Source of the DNA: Sinotaia quadrata
Taxonomy: Eukaryota > Mollusca > Gastropoda > Architaenioglossa > Viviparidae
DNA: 64,000 nucleotides
Reading direction: 5' to 3'
Assembly (NCBI GenBank): GCA_028829895.1
Contig: CM054181.1
Coordinates: 47,880,759-47,944,758, forward strand
Shown: piece after piece, positions 21,001-28,160 of the stretch
Position numbering within the stretch: the first letter of the stretch is position 1
Layout: every line of letters starts with the position of its first letter
The notes under the pieces: generated by a model
What the model saw: the letters and a program-made list of their open reading frames with translations, nothing else
Told to the model about the DNA's origin: nothing
The model's database searches: none
Position numbers and translations under genes: made by a program

Positions 21001-21639
21001 TTACATATTTCAGGCAGGCAAAAATGTCAACGTAACAATCAGTGGAATGAAATTAAACTCAGTGCCTATGGCTGTACTGATAATGTCATAGTGTACTTGA
21101 TTGCATGGTGTGCAATGGGTTTGCTGAAACATTTCCGGAGTTAAAACTGTACCATTCTGTCCATTATTTCCTGTCTGAACGCCCACTGACAATTTTTATA
21201 ACTTTTGTTCCTTACCTACATGGTTATTATTTTTACAAGGAAATTGCAAATGAAAATTTGAGCATCCTTTAGCAAATGACCTTGACCGTCATTTTTTAAA
21301 AAAAATGAGTGCTTTGATGTTGTCTCTGTTTAGTGAATGCAACATAAAGCTGGCATCATCTACAGTCCCATTCACCTACCCATATTGCACACCTGGATTC
21401 TTCTTGCCTTGATCTGTGAACTCATACTTTGTTGATGCCCATTTTCATTTCATTTTCCTACATAAGAAGGTGATTTTGATTTGAACTTTTTTTCAGACGT
21501 GAAAGCTGAGGCACAAATCCAGCTTCAGGCAAAGTGCACAGGCAGCACCTGTGAGCCCAGTAGTGTTGGCACAAAAATTGGTGGTCTTGTGCTGTCGGCT
21601 TGCATCTGTCTTCTCATGTCCCTTGTCTTTGCTATCTAA
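17..21639 (+). CDS. CD109: CD109-like thioester-containing protein, C-terminal 571 residues (13 exons, 5' part outside window)
   Basis: Joined exons 17-82, 468-644, 2094-2181, 2880-3042, 5947-6024, 7967-8129, 10032-10255, 10699-10857, 12737-12805, 14071-14207, 17728-17881, 20566-20662 and 21497-21639 total 1718 nt: two bases of a split codon, then 572 codons including the stop, with every intron phase consistent. Residue numbers here start at the first whole codon (19-21). Order: end of the region before the thioester domain (1-21), thioester domain with GCGEQ at 41-45 and the GRVIH motif with His160, linker/CUB-type stretch (about 330-420), receptor-binding-type beta domain (about 425-525), hydrophobic C-terminus (552-571). 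Known family members form a Cys-Gln thioester that bonds covalently to targets; CD109 is GPI-anchored, while insect TEPs and alpha-2-macroglobulins are secreted. The His and the hydrophobic tail favour CD109 over A2M. Complement C3 is unlikely because no C345C/netrin domain follows. Exon 6's donor and exon 11's acceptor are the least certain edges. Confidence 0.93.
83..2093 (+). other. Introns 1 and 2
   Basis: AT-rich intron sequence (83-467 and 645-2093) around exon 2. 660-960 is a weak, degenerate series of TTGATTGATA-like words; 1083-1103 is an A-run. I see no alternative thioester exon; the only GCGEQ in the window is in exon 2. Confidence 0.7.
468..644 (+). CDS. CD109: Exon 2: thioester motif GCGEQ
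   Basis: Encodes residues 22-81. It opens with GDMMGN, the usual start of the thioester domain, and carries MPFGCGEQNM; GCGEQ is coded at 524-538. In active family members Cys42 and Gln45 form the internal thioester. PNIYALTYLN follows, matching PNIYxLDYL of A2M and CD109. The acceptor is TTCATTGCAG and the donor is G|GTGGGT; phase 1 at both ends. Reading on past the donor reaches a stop within 20 bases, which supports the boundary. Confidence 0.96.
2094..2181 (+). CDS. CD109: Exon 3: thioester domain, Tyr-rich helix pair
   Basis: Residues 81-110. It reads GYNKQTQQYRYTNGAYSAFG and then GSTW, matching the family block in which CD109 has QREDGSFSAFG followed by GSTWLSAF. The acceptor CTGTGCAG and donor G|GTAGGT leave phase 2, and the split Trp codon is completed by exon 4. 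Confidence 0.94.
2880..3042 (+). CDS. CD109: Exon 4: thioester domain with catalytic-type His
   Basis: Residues 110-164: WLTAFVLKSFAQA, then MQQNDGSFRESGRVIHTEMQ. The His codon is 3028-3030 (residue 160), 118 residues after the thioester Cys. C3 and C4B use a His at this place (APVIHQEM in C3) to catalyse transfer to hydroxyl groups; A2M has Asn there. The acceptor TTGTTTAAG is weak in pyrimidines, but frame and homology fix it. The donor is CAG|GTATGC, phase 0. Confidence 0.94.
4748..4862 (+). repeat. Degenerate GACTC/ACTCC-rich stretch
   Basis: Words such as GGAGTCTTAGTC, GACTCTGATTACCACTCC, AACTCCAATTCCTGACTC and GAGTCC recur irregularly over about 115 bases. It looks like a decayed simple or transposon-derived repeat; the type is not identified. 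Confidence 0.4.
5371..5750 (+). repeat. 95-bp tandem repeat, 4 copies
   Basis: Units start at about 5371, 5465, 5560 and 5654. Shared words are ATACTTCATGTTTTGCATTG and TTTGATTGATTAGAGGAAAG. Units 1 and 3, and units 2 and 4 (with CTAGTGGGACATGTAATTTG), are closer to each other, suggesting duplication of a two-unit block. Inside intron 4. Confidence 0.88.
5947..6024 (+). CDS. CD109: Exon 5: thioester domain helix
   Basis: 78 bases, residues 165-190: GGTAAGDPLTVYVVICLLEA followed by KKYGVA. It aligns with the CD109 block GGNKSPVTLTAYIVTSLL. Phase 0 on both sides. Acceptor ATTTTAACAG, donor GCT|GTAATG. Confidence 0.92.
6774..7545 (+). repeat. 399-bp tandem duplication, 2 copies
   Basis: Copy 1 6774-7172, copy 2 7173-7545. 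Shared blocks include CACATCCAAAAATTCAGTAG, TCAAAATGGCGGCTCAGCTT and TTAGAGCAGATTGGCTGCTG, with scattered substitutions. It is the only GC-mixed part of the intron and contains two copies of AAAATGGCGGC, a YY1-like word. No coding potential seen. Confidence 0.9.
7730..7966 (+). repeat. Degenerate acceptor-like array before exon 6
   Basis: Five related motifs: ATCTATCTTTGAATTACACA (7746), TTCATCTTTGAATTAAACAT (about 7808), ATCCATCTTTGGATTAGATA (about 7861), ATCCATCTTAGGATTATATT (about 7907) and CATCCTTTTTGGATTACAG (7948-7966). The last is the real 3' splice site. Spacing shrinks from about 60 to about 40 bases toward the exon. Confidence 0.65.
7967..8129 (+). CDS. CD109: Exon 6: thioester domain helices (donor uncertain)
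   Basis: Residues 191-245. Includes VNERKLSSAISYIKS and the helix FLSALTAYALALNNPSDPA, matching the family's TALITYALSSVGSPKA block. The acceptor GGATTACAG at 7958-7966 is the last unit of a repeated motif in the intron. Only a donor after 8129 (A|GTTGGT) keeps the frame into exon 7. The stronger-looking GTATTA site after 8133 would give the wrong phase. Confidence 0.9.
8130..10031 (+). other. Intron 6 (1.9 kb)
   Basis: AT-rich unique sequence with T-runs around 9320-9480 and no tandem array, transposon relic or conserved frame that I can see. Confidence 0.65.
10032..10255 (+). CDS. CD109: Exon 7: thioester domain, second half
   Basis: Residues 245-319. Includes GAPWLQKEDSSG, SDIEITAYCLLTYN and WLQRQQNSDGGFRSTQ. 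The last block is the family hallmark WLxxQRNxxGGFxSTQDT that closes the toroid of the thioester domain. The acceptor is GTTTGGAG (10024-10031) and the donor is CAG|GTAAGT, a perfect consensus. Phase 0 at the 3' end. Confidence 0.94.
10699..10857 (+). CDS. CD109: Exon 8: end of thioester domain and start of linker/CUB region
   Basis: Residues 320-372. DTVMALQAISEFALYF continues the STQDTVxALxALSEFA motif, then SVTVTPLDPPEKSTSVDINI begins the beta-strand region. Acceptor TTTGTGCAG, donor GAA|GTGAGT, phase 0 both sides. The frame stays open into the intron to about 11007, but the conserved alignment ends at the donor. Confidence 0.93.
10858..12736 (+). other. Intron 8 (1.9 kb)
   Basis: AT-rich. 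A short ATG/GAT run at 12054-12074 and, over the final 245 bases, a degenerate series echoing the start of exon 9. Nothing else recognised. Confidence 0.65.
12494..12753 (+). repeat. Degenerate repeats echoing exon 9's splice junction
   Basis: TTTTCAGATGGCTTCATG (12494), TTTCCAGATGGAGTCATG (12558), TTTGCCAAATGAGATCAT (12593), TTTGCCAGATGACATGAC (12668), then CAGTTGCCAGATGAGACC at 12734-12751 across the exon 9 junction. The exon edge therefore lies inside the last unit. Divergence is high, so the series is old. Confidence 0.6.
12737..12805 (+). CDS. CD109: Exon 9: short beta-strand exon
   Basis: 69 bases, residues 373-395: LPDETNQVRVKVTGNTNSLA then VVK. It corresponds to the CUB-type strands before the receptor-binding domain. 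Phase 0 both sides. Acceptor TTTTGTCCAG, donor AAG|GTGAGT. Its first twelve bases, TTGCCAGATGAG, resemble four motifs in the preceding 250 bases of intron. Confidence 0.88.
13827..13998 (+). repeat. 57-bp tandem repeat, 3 copies (intron 9)
   Basis: Units begin at 13827, 13883 and 13941, with TGACTTTTTGCATTTGAATG and GACAATTGTTTATGATAATG in each. Period 56-58. It creates a long antisense open frame that overlaps exon 10 and is not a gene. Confidence 0.9.
14071..14207 (+). CDS. CD109: Exon 10: entry to receptor-binding domain
   Basis: Residues 396-441. WFFYTAPGTAEQ is followed by a polar Ser/Asn/Lys linker and then VGFNKIQACIK. Cys437 in QACIK matches the Cys of CD109 VCTSFS and pairs with exon 12's Cys in known structures of the domain. 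The linker stands where CD109 has its basic, furin-like stretch, but no RxxR is seen here. Acceptor TGCTTCTCAG, donor AT|GTAAGT, phase 2. Confidence 0.9.
16069..16776 (+). mobile_element. Tigger/pogo-type DNA transposon remnant
   Basis: Flanked by TA on both sides (16067-16068 and 16777-16778). It opens CAGTG and closes CACTG, the ends expected of a pogo/Tigger element duplicating TA. The right end reads, on the minus strand, CAGTGGACTCTTGCTAGTCT then GGTCATT; a related word, TGCTAATCTGGTCTCT, is at about 16116-16131, so the left inverted repeat is disrupted or the true left edge is the TACA at 16109-16112. An N-terminal transposase fragment lies inside. At 0.7 kb it lacks the DDE domain and cannot be autonomous. 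Confidence 0.72.
16355..16486 (+). pseudogene. Tigger-like transposase N-terminal fragment
   Basis: An ATG opens a 43-codon frame: MASKRKHVTLEPVQIFEILE, then MLKRGCSQKAIAAEY, before a stop at 16484-16486. This is the first helix-turn-helix of the CENP-B/pogo DNA-binding domain (family pattern KRKxxTLExKxxILxxLexGxSQkaiAxEY). The rest of the binding domain and the DDE catalytic core are missing. Confidence 0.8.
17728..17881 (+). CDS. CD109: Exon 11: receptor-binding domain core (acceptor ambiguous)
   Basis: Residues 441-492. SADDLDYDKMAVLTFELPSG matches the GMALMEVNLLSGF block of CD109. The chosen acceptor is CTAATATCAG at 17718-17727, preceded by a good pyrimidine tract. A second AG at 17684-17685 would add fourteen in-frame residues (MFAFNCFVIVSNI and a changed junction residue), a hydrophobic insert not expected in the family. 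Donor TCA|GTAAGC, phase 0. Confidence 0.86.
19200..19496 (+). repeat. 48-bp tandem repeat with consensus 5' splice sites
   Basis: About six units of GAGCCTCTGTCATTTTAGTG plus TTCACCTTTGAGCACTTGGG and TAAGTGAA. Five copies carry GGTAAGTGAAG, at about 19284, 19332, 19380, 19428 and 19476. The 48-bp period is a multiple of three and yields a repeated 16-residue antisense frame of no significance. Confidence 0.92.
19740..20120 (+). repeat. GT-rich degenerate minisatellite
   Basis: Irregular repeats of GATGTTGGTGTGGGAGATGT with unit length about 20-40, strongly biased to G and T on the plus strand. Confidence 0.75.
20215..20565 (+). repeat. 34-bp tandem array of 3' splice-site-like units ending at exon 12
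   Basis: About ten units of 33-36 bp, consensus AATTTAACTACTGTTATGCT then TGGATATTTCAGCT. Most units contain a pyrimidine-weak ATATTTCAG|CT acceptor and a branchpoint-like AATTTAAC/TTACTAAC word. The last unit's TATTTCAG is the real acceptor and exon 12 begins CTACATG, so the first three exon bases also match the unit. Confidence 0.88.
20566..20662 (+). CDS. CD109: Exon 12: receptor-binding domain, second conserved Cys
   Basis: Residues 493-525: LHEDCMNLIVEETVKVENLK then PGNAILYAYYQP. Cys497 in HEDCMNL aligns with CD109 TQFCVNI and is the expected partner of the Cys in exon 10. The acceptor GGATATTTCAG (20555-20565) is the final copy of a motif repeated through the preceding 350 bases. Donor CTG|GTGAGT, phase 1. 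Confidence 0.92.
20663..21496 (+). other. Intron 12
   Basis: Contains a pair of roughly 45-bp direct repeats (20914-20955 and 21248-21293, sharing GAAAATTTGAG and AGCAAATGAC) around about 290 bases of more GC-balanced sequence. No frame of interest. Confidence 0.65.
21497..21639 (+). CDS. CD109: Exon 13: C-terminus with GPI-signal-like tail and stop
   Basis: Residues 525-571 and TAA at 21637-21639. DVKAEAQIQLQ is followed by KCTGSTCEPSSVGT, a small-residue stretch fit for an omega site, then IGGLVLSACICLLMSLVFAI running to the stop. A hydrophobic segment ending exactly at the C-terminus with no cytoplasmic tail is typical of a GPI-attachment signal, as in human CD109; a tail-anchored membrane form is the alternative. 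Acceptor TTTTTTTCAG. Confidence 0.9.
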
Positions 21640-21988
21640 CTGCACCATTAATTGTCATTTCATTTGTATGTTTTATTGTAATTCTCAAATGTTCAACTAC
21701 AAACCAATTGCTTTTGAAGTAGATTAAGGACTTCTTCTTTATGATATTGGTATTTGGTTAATTGTGGTTACGCTTGCAGACTTGTTTGGTTTTAATTTTA
21801 ATTTTATTTATTTTGCATTTTTATCTGATGAAATGTATTTAGCAGAGTGCCTTGTTTTGTTCTTTAAAGGGAGAAATGTCTAATTTATAAATTATATGCA
21901 CTAAACATGTTTTATATTTTTTGGTCTGCTTGACATTCGAAAACACTTTCATGTGATGATAATTTGCATTTCTTGTCACTTATATGAA

Positions 21989-21994
21989 AATAAA
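21989..21994 (+). terminator. AATAAA polyadenylation signal (proximal)
   Basis: First canonical AATAAA after the stop codon, followed within 15-30 bases by TTGTTTTTATTATTGTTGTG, a plausible T/GT-rich downstream element. Confidence 0.55.
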
Positions 21995-22407
21995 TTGTTT
22001 TTATTATTGTTGTGTCAAGAAAAAATGTATTTGTTGTTTTATCATAAATATAATATTTTGACATGCTTATCAGATTGTATATTTTGTTTATAGATATTTG
22101 TACAAAGGATATTAGATTTTTATTTTTAAAAGATTTAACATGTCTTCACCTGCATTATTATTTTCACAATCTTTTTATCAGAGACTTTTGGAATAATATA
22201 ATACATGAATGGCTTTTTGTACAGAGGAATGTTAGAAGTAATTGGCCAGTTGTCTTTCTGAGGAAGGTGTGAAATAGTGCCAGTTGAAATTTTAAAGACA
22301 ATATTAGTTACAGGAGCTTTTTAAAATCCATTGAAGACTTCAGCATTTTTCCAAAATGAGTTCCTAATCTCATTCTTCAAATTTGATTGAGAATTGTATG
22401 AGTGATA

Positions 22408-22413
22408 AATAAA
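22408..22413 (+). terminator. AATAAA polyadenylation signal (distal)
   Basis: Second canonical hexamer, followed by TTGTTTTGTTTTGTGTTT, a strong T/GT-rich downstream element; an alternative 3' end about 420 bases beyond the first. Confidence 0.5.
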
Positions 22414-22653
22414 TTGTTTTGTTTTGTGTTTATTTAAAGTATATATATATACTGACTTATACTAATTCTTGTTGTTGACATTAATTTTGTAAATCTTACA
22501 CAGATATGTTATATGTTTCGTGATGAATTTCACATTTGTACTTAGATTTCTTATTTATTAATGTCTTGTTGTTTGTTTCCTTTGTGTTAAAGTTTTCTTT
22601 TTTCATTAGAACAATATTTTCTGTTTAAATCTGTTAGCATTTAATTAAAAACA

Positions 22654-22660
<7 letters not shown>

Positions 22661-22684
<24 letters not shown>
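22661..22684. repeat. (CA)n microsatellite
   Basis: Uninterrupted CA dinucleotides, about 12 repeats. Confidence 0.95.
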
Positions 22685-22685
<1 letters not shown>

Positions 22686-22779
22686 ACTAAAAAAAAAAGA
22701 ATTAAAAGAAAATTATAATTTTAAAATGAAAACATAAAAACAAGATTCAGTACAGCCCTGAAAATGAAAAAAAAGTCCC

Positions 22780-22885
22780 ACTAGCCTTTGGCTAGTAACT
22801 TAAAAATTTTAGTAGCCAAACTAAAAATTTTACTAGCCAAACTAAAATTTTTACTAGCCAATTTAATTTTTTTCTAGACAATCAA
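22780..22885 (+). repeat. TAGCCAAACTAAAATTTT degenerate tandem repeat
   Basis: Four to five copies of TACTAGCCAAACTAAAATTT, 21-28 bp apart, starting from a CTAGCCTTTGGCTAG palindrome. A further copy (GTCTAGCCAAACTGAAATTT) lies alone at about 23566, so the sequence may belong to a dispersed element. Confidence 0.7.
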
Positions 22886-23925
22886 AATAGCCTAACATAA
22901 AAAAATACTGTTTTGTTCAGATAATCTGGGTGGTCATGTGGTTATTAGCTATAGTATCGTGTCAATTTTAAATAAAAGTAGTAGCTAGATATTATTAAGA
23001 TAATTTGGGGGGGGGGGGAGTTTGAGAGAAAGAGAGTGAATGATGTCAGTGTTATACAAATCAATGTGTGATTTCATCTATGATATTTCAGTTTGAATTT
23101 TTTTTAATTTTCTGAAGAAGGTCTTTTACAACGAAAGCTCAATTTAGCTGCTATAGAGTAATGCACACAAGTCATGCATGAAAATATAATATTCACTAAC
23201 AAGCAATGATATTATGTATGAAATTTGAATGAAATGCATACAAATCTTTTTTCAGAATTCCAGTTCTTTTGTTTTTCTTTTAATACATGGATCTTCGTTA
23301 TCCCTGGCTAATTGGACCTGAAAAAAATCAAAAACAAAAAGTGCCACCTTAGTTGAAAACTCTTTTAAGAGGGGAATTTATTAGAAATAATGTAAATAGA
23401 TGGCTAATATTGTCTGGAATCGACCAATCTGTGCATGATTTTGTGGTTATAAGTGCATGAAGTTTTATAAAGAAACAAGAATTTAACAACAGATGCATCA
23501 GGGTTTTTGATAAGCAGATATGTATGGAACCAACATTGACTTTGTCTAGCACATTTTTTTACTGTCTAGCCAAACTGAAATTTTACTTTGATGTCTTTGC
23601 TGTGTGCTCATTGAAAGTTATTTCCACACTATCGTGACCTTGTCAATTTCAGTAACTGTGCAGGCCAAGTGGATTTGCTAGGTGACAATGAAATGTGCAA
23701 GCACAGGACACAATGAATCTCCCTTTGCCTCTTATTTTCTTGATTATTAATTCTTAGGGCTATCATGAAGACAGCTTTGTTGTAAATGTTAAAAAATATC
23801 TTTCATGTGAAGTGAATAAAAGTTTCTACAATACTTTTGTGTGTGTGTGTGTGTGTGTGAAAATTAACACAATTTTCAGATCATTTATTTTTTAATTTCA
23901 AACAATGTAGGACAGTTTTTAATCA

Positions 23926-24335
23926 TGTGATGGAGTAAATTTGCCTATTCCTAAACTTAATAATTATATGCTTGTCACCAATGTTAAGGTGACCCGACCT
24001 TGTGATTATATTTTTGATTTGGAGTAAACAACTTCGGTGGAGAAAATGCGAGAAAATTGTTGATGCAATCCAAACTGGTTCCTGCTGGAAGAGTAGTTTT
24101 TTTCTGACTAATAGTCTCACAAGTGTTCATAACAATTTCATCCAATGGGGATGGACCAAAAGTTTCTTTGTTGAAGAAAGTCTGTATTCTAATCACTCTG
24201 ACTTGAACCTAACTCAAGTCCGGTTATAAAGGCAATAATTAGCAGGCTTTTCTTTTCACTTGAGGCAACAGTGATTACTGTACTCTACTTGATCACATTG
24301 GTGTGAGAATCCAGCGTTATTGTCAAACTTATCAG
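23926..24335 (+). mobile_element. Dispersed repeat family, copy A (internally deleted)
   Basis: Aligns by eye with 35966-36465 and 60371-61101. Shared words: GGAGTAAATTTGCCTAT, GCAATCCAAACTGGTTCC, TTTCTGACTAATAGTCTCA and CATCCAATGGGGA, and at the end GTACTCTACT and GAATCCAGCGTTATTGTCAA. Against copy C it lacks about 330 internal bases. No coding content, and no inverted termini seen; TGTG...TATCA ends would suit a decayed solo LTR, but this is unproven. Confidence 0.82.
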
Positions 24336-24674
24336 TACATGTTTGCTGTAAGTTGATTCCTGTAAATTCCATTCAAGAGCCAGTATGTTGGAAATTTGAG
24401 GCTTAGTTTGGTCTCAAGAATTCTTGAAGATTATTTTGAACATTTCTTGTGGTGTACAGAGTAGTGCACATGAAGATTCTAGAACACTCCATTGGCTGTG
24501 CTTTTGTGAGCACAACTAAGGCTCTGGAACAGCCTAGAAGGAGTACATTGGACCATCATCTAAATAAAAAGACAGTGACTTATTGCAAACCATGTGATTG
24601 TGAATACATTGACTTTAATTATTTCTCTAAAACTCCACTCTCATTTCCATGATGATATCCATGAATTTGGTTTT

Positions 24675-24696
24675 ATATATATATATATATATATAG
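24675..24696. repeat. (TA)n microsatellite
   Basis: Uninterrupted AT dinucleotides, about 11 repeats. Confidence 0.92.
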
Positions 24697-24761
24697 GTTA
24701 AATCGACTGCTGATGTCTATTCTAGGACAAACTGATTGATTGTCGAGCGTTAATCAAACAT

Positions 24762-24870
24762 TGTTGTGAAGTGATGTAAATGTCAATGCTCTTTTGATTA
24801 TATTCATATGTTGTACACATGTTGATTTAATAAATTTATTGGCCTTCTTACATATATTGGTGACCATATG
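24762..24870 (+). mobile_element. Possible LTR 3' end and tRNA-Trp-type primer-binding-site scar
   Basis: TGTTGTGAAGTGATGTAAAT opens a TG-starting segment with TTAATAAATT at 24825-24834 and CTTCTTACA ending at 24852, followed at 24857-24865 by TTGGTGACC. Many Ty3/Gypsy elements have a TGGTGACCCCGACG primer site complementary to tRNA-Trp. Only the first eight bases match, and no gag or pol is seen downstream. Confidence 0.3.
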
Positions 24871-26869
24871 TCGGGTGGAGGGGGGCTCGCTAAATATAGT
24901 TTAAAGACGGATTTATCTTCTCCTTTGGTAAGAAGTTTGCCACCTATGGAAATATTGTGTGATGGTAAATGTTTGTCTTTAATGTGGTGGAAGAGAGAAA
25001 ACATTTACAGCGCCCGCATATCCACCAAGTGAGAGAGGCGAGCCTTGTATTCTGGAGAATTATTAACAACATCAATTCAGATTCTCATCACTTGTAATTA
25101 GTTATGGGTAATTAAATAATAATAACCAATAACTAGGGTGACGTGGGCGTCATGAATCACAATTGCAATTTTTGTTGTGTGCGCTTAGCCTGTGGTCGGA
25201 GTACTTAGACCTAGAAGGTACTAGGATTAACATTTCAACTAAAAGCAGTTTTAGATTTTGTCTAGTCTAGGTCCATGTATATATAATTTTCCCCAAAGAT
25301 TTTTGCCTTGGCTGCTAAGCTAAAGCTGTATCCCTTGAGACAGGTCTCTACATATACCTCTGAATTCATGAAAAATATGCATAGTTGATAGAATTGGATT
25401 TTTTTTATTTATTTATTTATTTTTTTTACATAGAATACCTCAGCAATTGGGCTATGAAGGGAATCAGATAATGAGGCCATATGAGTATGTACCTTACTCA
25501 TTCTTATCCATGAACACACATCAAGCCTCTCTCCATGAAGTTGTATTAAACGGATCATATCTACAATGAACTCGCACAATGTTTTGTCAAATAATCAGCT
25601 GTACACTACATATTAGAATCAGAGAATTAGGGTGGATGTTGGTCAAAATTGGTAAACGTCACAAAATAACAAGTGGAATTACAGTAGGAATTAGTCATAA
25701 ATATGATAAATCAGTGAGTTAGATTTTGTAATAGTAAACTAAACTAAAATTACCATTCATTAAAACTCTTCTTTGTAATGGTATTATTATAACACAAGTT
25801 TAAAGTTGGCTCTACGTACTTTAGTGGCTGAATGCATGTTTTCTCAGTGTTAAGATTTTCTTTCTTAATATATAAAAGGAACACATATCTTGATGGCTAC
25901 AGTCTTTGGTACCCCTTTAATTGATTTCTTTAAGACAGATCTCGCTTGTAACCTGTTACAGTGAGGCCTTATTAAACAGTGTGCTGCTTTTATCTCTTGC
26001 AGTCGGTAAAGTTTCCAGCAGTTGTAAAAGTCACCATAGGGTGTCCTTTTCGCATTCACGACATTTGAATTTTTAAAATATAATTTCGGAGTTGTTTGGA
26101 CTTTAAAAAAAATCCTAATGCAAATATAAGTGTTTTAATTTAATTTTATTTGTATTTATCATGAGTATGCTCACGAAATTCCTGAAGCCTAGAACAGTCA
26201 GGGGTCGTGATCTGGGCATTACATTGCGTTTAACACGGTGCTTGTTGACAGGGATGTCCAGGCAAAATAGTTCTGCTGCAGAAATTAAGTGGTCAGTGGT
26301 GGCCTACCGTATAGGGCAAACTTTGTGGCAGATTGTCATTAGAGAAACACGTGTGTATTCAAAAGGAAGTGAGAGATATGGTTTATGAAAGCAAAAAATT
26401 GTGCCCAGTTCCGGATCGAGATCATCTCTTGGTGGTGGTGGGTGCCTCATGAAACTGACTAAATAAAATATGGTTATCATTGATCTGACCATCAAAGACG
26501 AGCCTAAGATGTGTATGGTTTTGCAAACTAAAACCGGATTACCCTCTCCATACATGTATGTACACACTGAAACGCTGTTTGCTATGTCTGTAGATATTGT
26601 AATGGATTCCAAACTTTCTTGCTAGGTTAGATTTCATAATTAAATAGCTTCCACATCAGCTGACAAAGGGCATATAGTAGCACAGGAAAGTAGAACGAAT
26701 TAGATACTCAAAAGACTGGTATGGGTGAACGTGTGTGGCCCCTCCGCGTCTCAAATTTAATGGGATAATGATGGATTTCTGTGTGCTACCACCGAACATT
26801 CTAAAAATCCACACTCAGTGCTGTTTATCCGAGTAAGATTATTGAGGAGTTGGTTTAATTCAGTCTGTT

Positions 26870-27345
26870 TACTGATGTAATATAATCGAGCAGAATTATT
26901 ATAGCAGCAGCATAATTCAGTCTGTTATCAGATGTAATAATTATAATCCAACATAATCATTATAGAGTTCTCATAATTCAGTCTAGTAATAGTTGTAATA
27001 ACATGAAATAGAATTACTGATATTAACATTTAAATCTAATAATAGTTATAATATCGAGGAAATATCAAAGAGCAAAGTTGAATATCTTGACCGTTGTAAT
27101 ATAATCAAAAGAATTATTAGAGTTAACAAAGATGAATCTCTTGACAGTTGTAATATAATCAAAAGAATTATTAGAGTTAACAAAGTTGAATCTCTTGACA
27201 GTTGTAATCAAAAGAATTATTAGAGTTAACAAAGATGAATCTCTTGACAGTTGTAATATAATCAAAAGAATTATTAGAGTTAACAAAGTTGAATTTCGTA
27301 TCAGTTGTAATATAATCACGAGAATTGGAGTTAACAAAATTAAAT
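26870..27345 (+). repeat. 54-bp tandem repeat with degenerate 5' flank
   Basis: Clear units at 27076, 27130, 27184, 27233 and 27287: TTGACAGTTGTAATATAATC then AAAAGAATTATTAGAGTTAA. They alternate between AAGTTGAAT and AAGATGAAT, implying a 108-bp higher-order unit. 26870-27075 holds diverged relatives (ATTCAGTCTGTTATCAGATG). Confidence 0.88.
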
Positions 27346-28160
27346 ACAATTAGTTGAAGTGTGACGAGTCAGAACAATGGTAAACAAAAGAATAATTGCG
27401 TAAACTGTAATTAGTAATGGGGAGAATATAAAGGTATTACATAACAGTAAGGTGATTGTGTAGCTAACGAAGTCATATATTAAGTTCACAAAAGTATGCT
27501 TCTGCACTCGAAGCCAATGTCTGGAAAGCAATGTTTTTGCAGAACAAAGAGATTTACTTGGGCCTAGAGTACGAATCAATATTAAGAATGGTCATCGGTA
27601 GTTCAGAGGGAAAAACTTGTATTAGACGCTGAAGAAATATTTGGGGACGACGCTGGCTCCAAACGTAACGTGACAGACACCTCACCCAAATAAGGTCAGT
27701 TTCTTTGGCTCTGACTCTCTTTTCGGTCAAGAAAGATTGACTTCACTAATAATCCCCAAATTACACATACATTATCTCTAATAACGATACAATGCCTGTA
27801 GTTCCAATGGTTGGAAATACTTTCAGAATAAGATCACTCAATAATCATTTTTTTAAAATCTCAGCCGGTTATGCAAACCTTCATTCTTTACCCATGACAC
27901 CCTGTCTCTCCAGGATTCCAGAATAAAATCTTTCTGTACGGGATGTTTTGGCGCCGCCGTTCTGTCTGCGAGAGTACTCTCAATGGAAAAGATGGCACCA
28001 ACAACTGTGGTGAAGCTGACAGTCGAACACTCAAAGTTTAGAATGGACCCAACCATTTTGTAATTCATCGATGGAATCCGATATGTTTCAACGGGGCATG
28101 ATACAATTTGTGAACAGTATATCCACCAAAGAAACGAAAAATATGCAGATCTGAATGACA
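27346..28160. other. Non-coding, moderately complex stretch
   Basis: Unique-looking sequence with CpG words around 27640-27680 and 27940-28000 (for example GGCGCCGCCG). No spliced or intact gene recognised. Confidence 0.45.

Larger units (their letters stand above)
21640..22430 (+). other. 3' UTR of the CD109-like gene
   Basis: AT-rich non-coding sequence after the stop. AATAAA hexamers are at 21989-21994 and 22408-22413, each followed by T/GT-rich sequence, so cleavage near 22010 or 22430 is likely. Which one is used cannot be told from sequence. Confidence 0.6.
22431..23925. other. Region downstream of the gene
   Basis: AT-rich non-coding sequence with a CA run (22661-22684), a TAGCCAAACT array (22780-22885; an isolated copy at 23558-23586), a G12 run (23007-23018) and a GT run (23838-23858). 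No gene supported. Confidence 0.6.
24336..26860. other. Non-coding stretch after repeat copy A
   Basis: Mixed-complexity sequence with a TA microsatellite (24675-24696), a possible LTR end and primer-binding-site scar (24762-24870) and a CpG-containing stretch at 25010-25230. Short open frames at about 26160-26610 on both strands show no recognisable family. No gene supported. Confidence 0.5.

Noticed and set aside
26161..26612. Overlapping frames of 75 and 102 codons on opposite strands
   Set aside because: No protein family recognised and no splice or start support.
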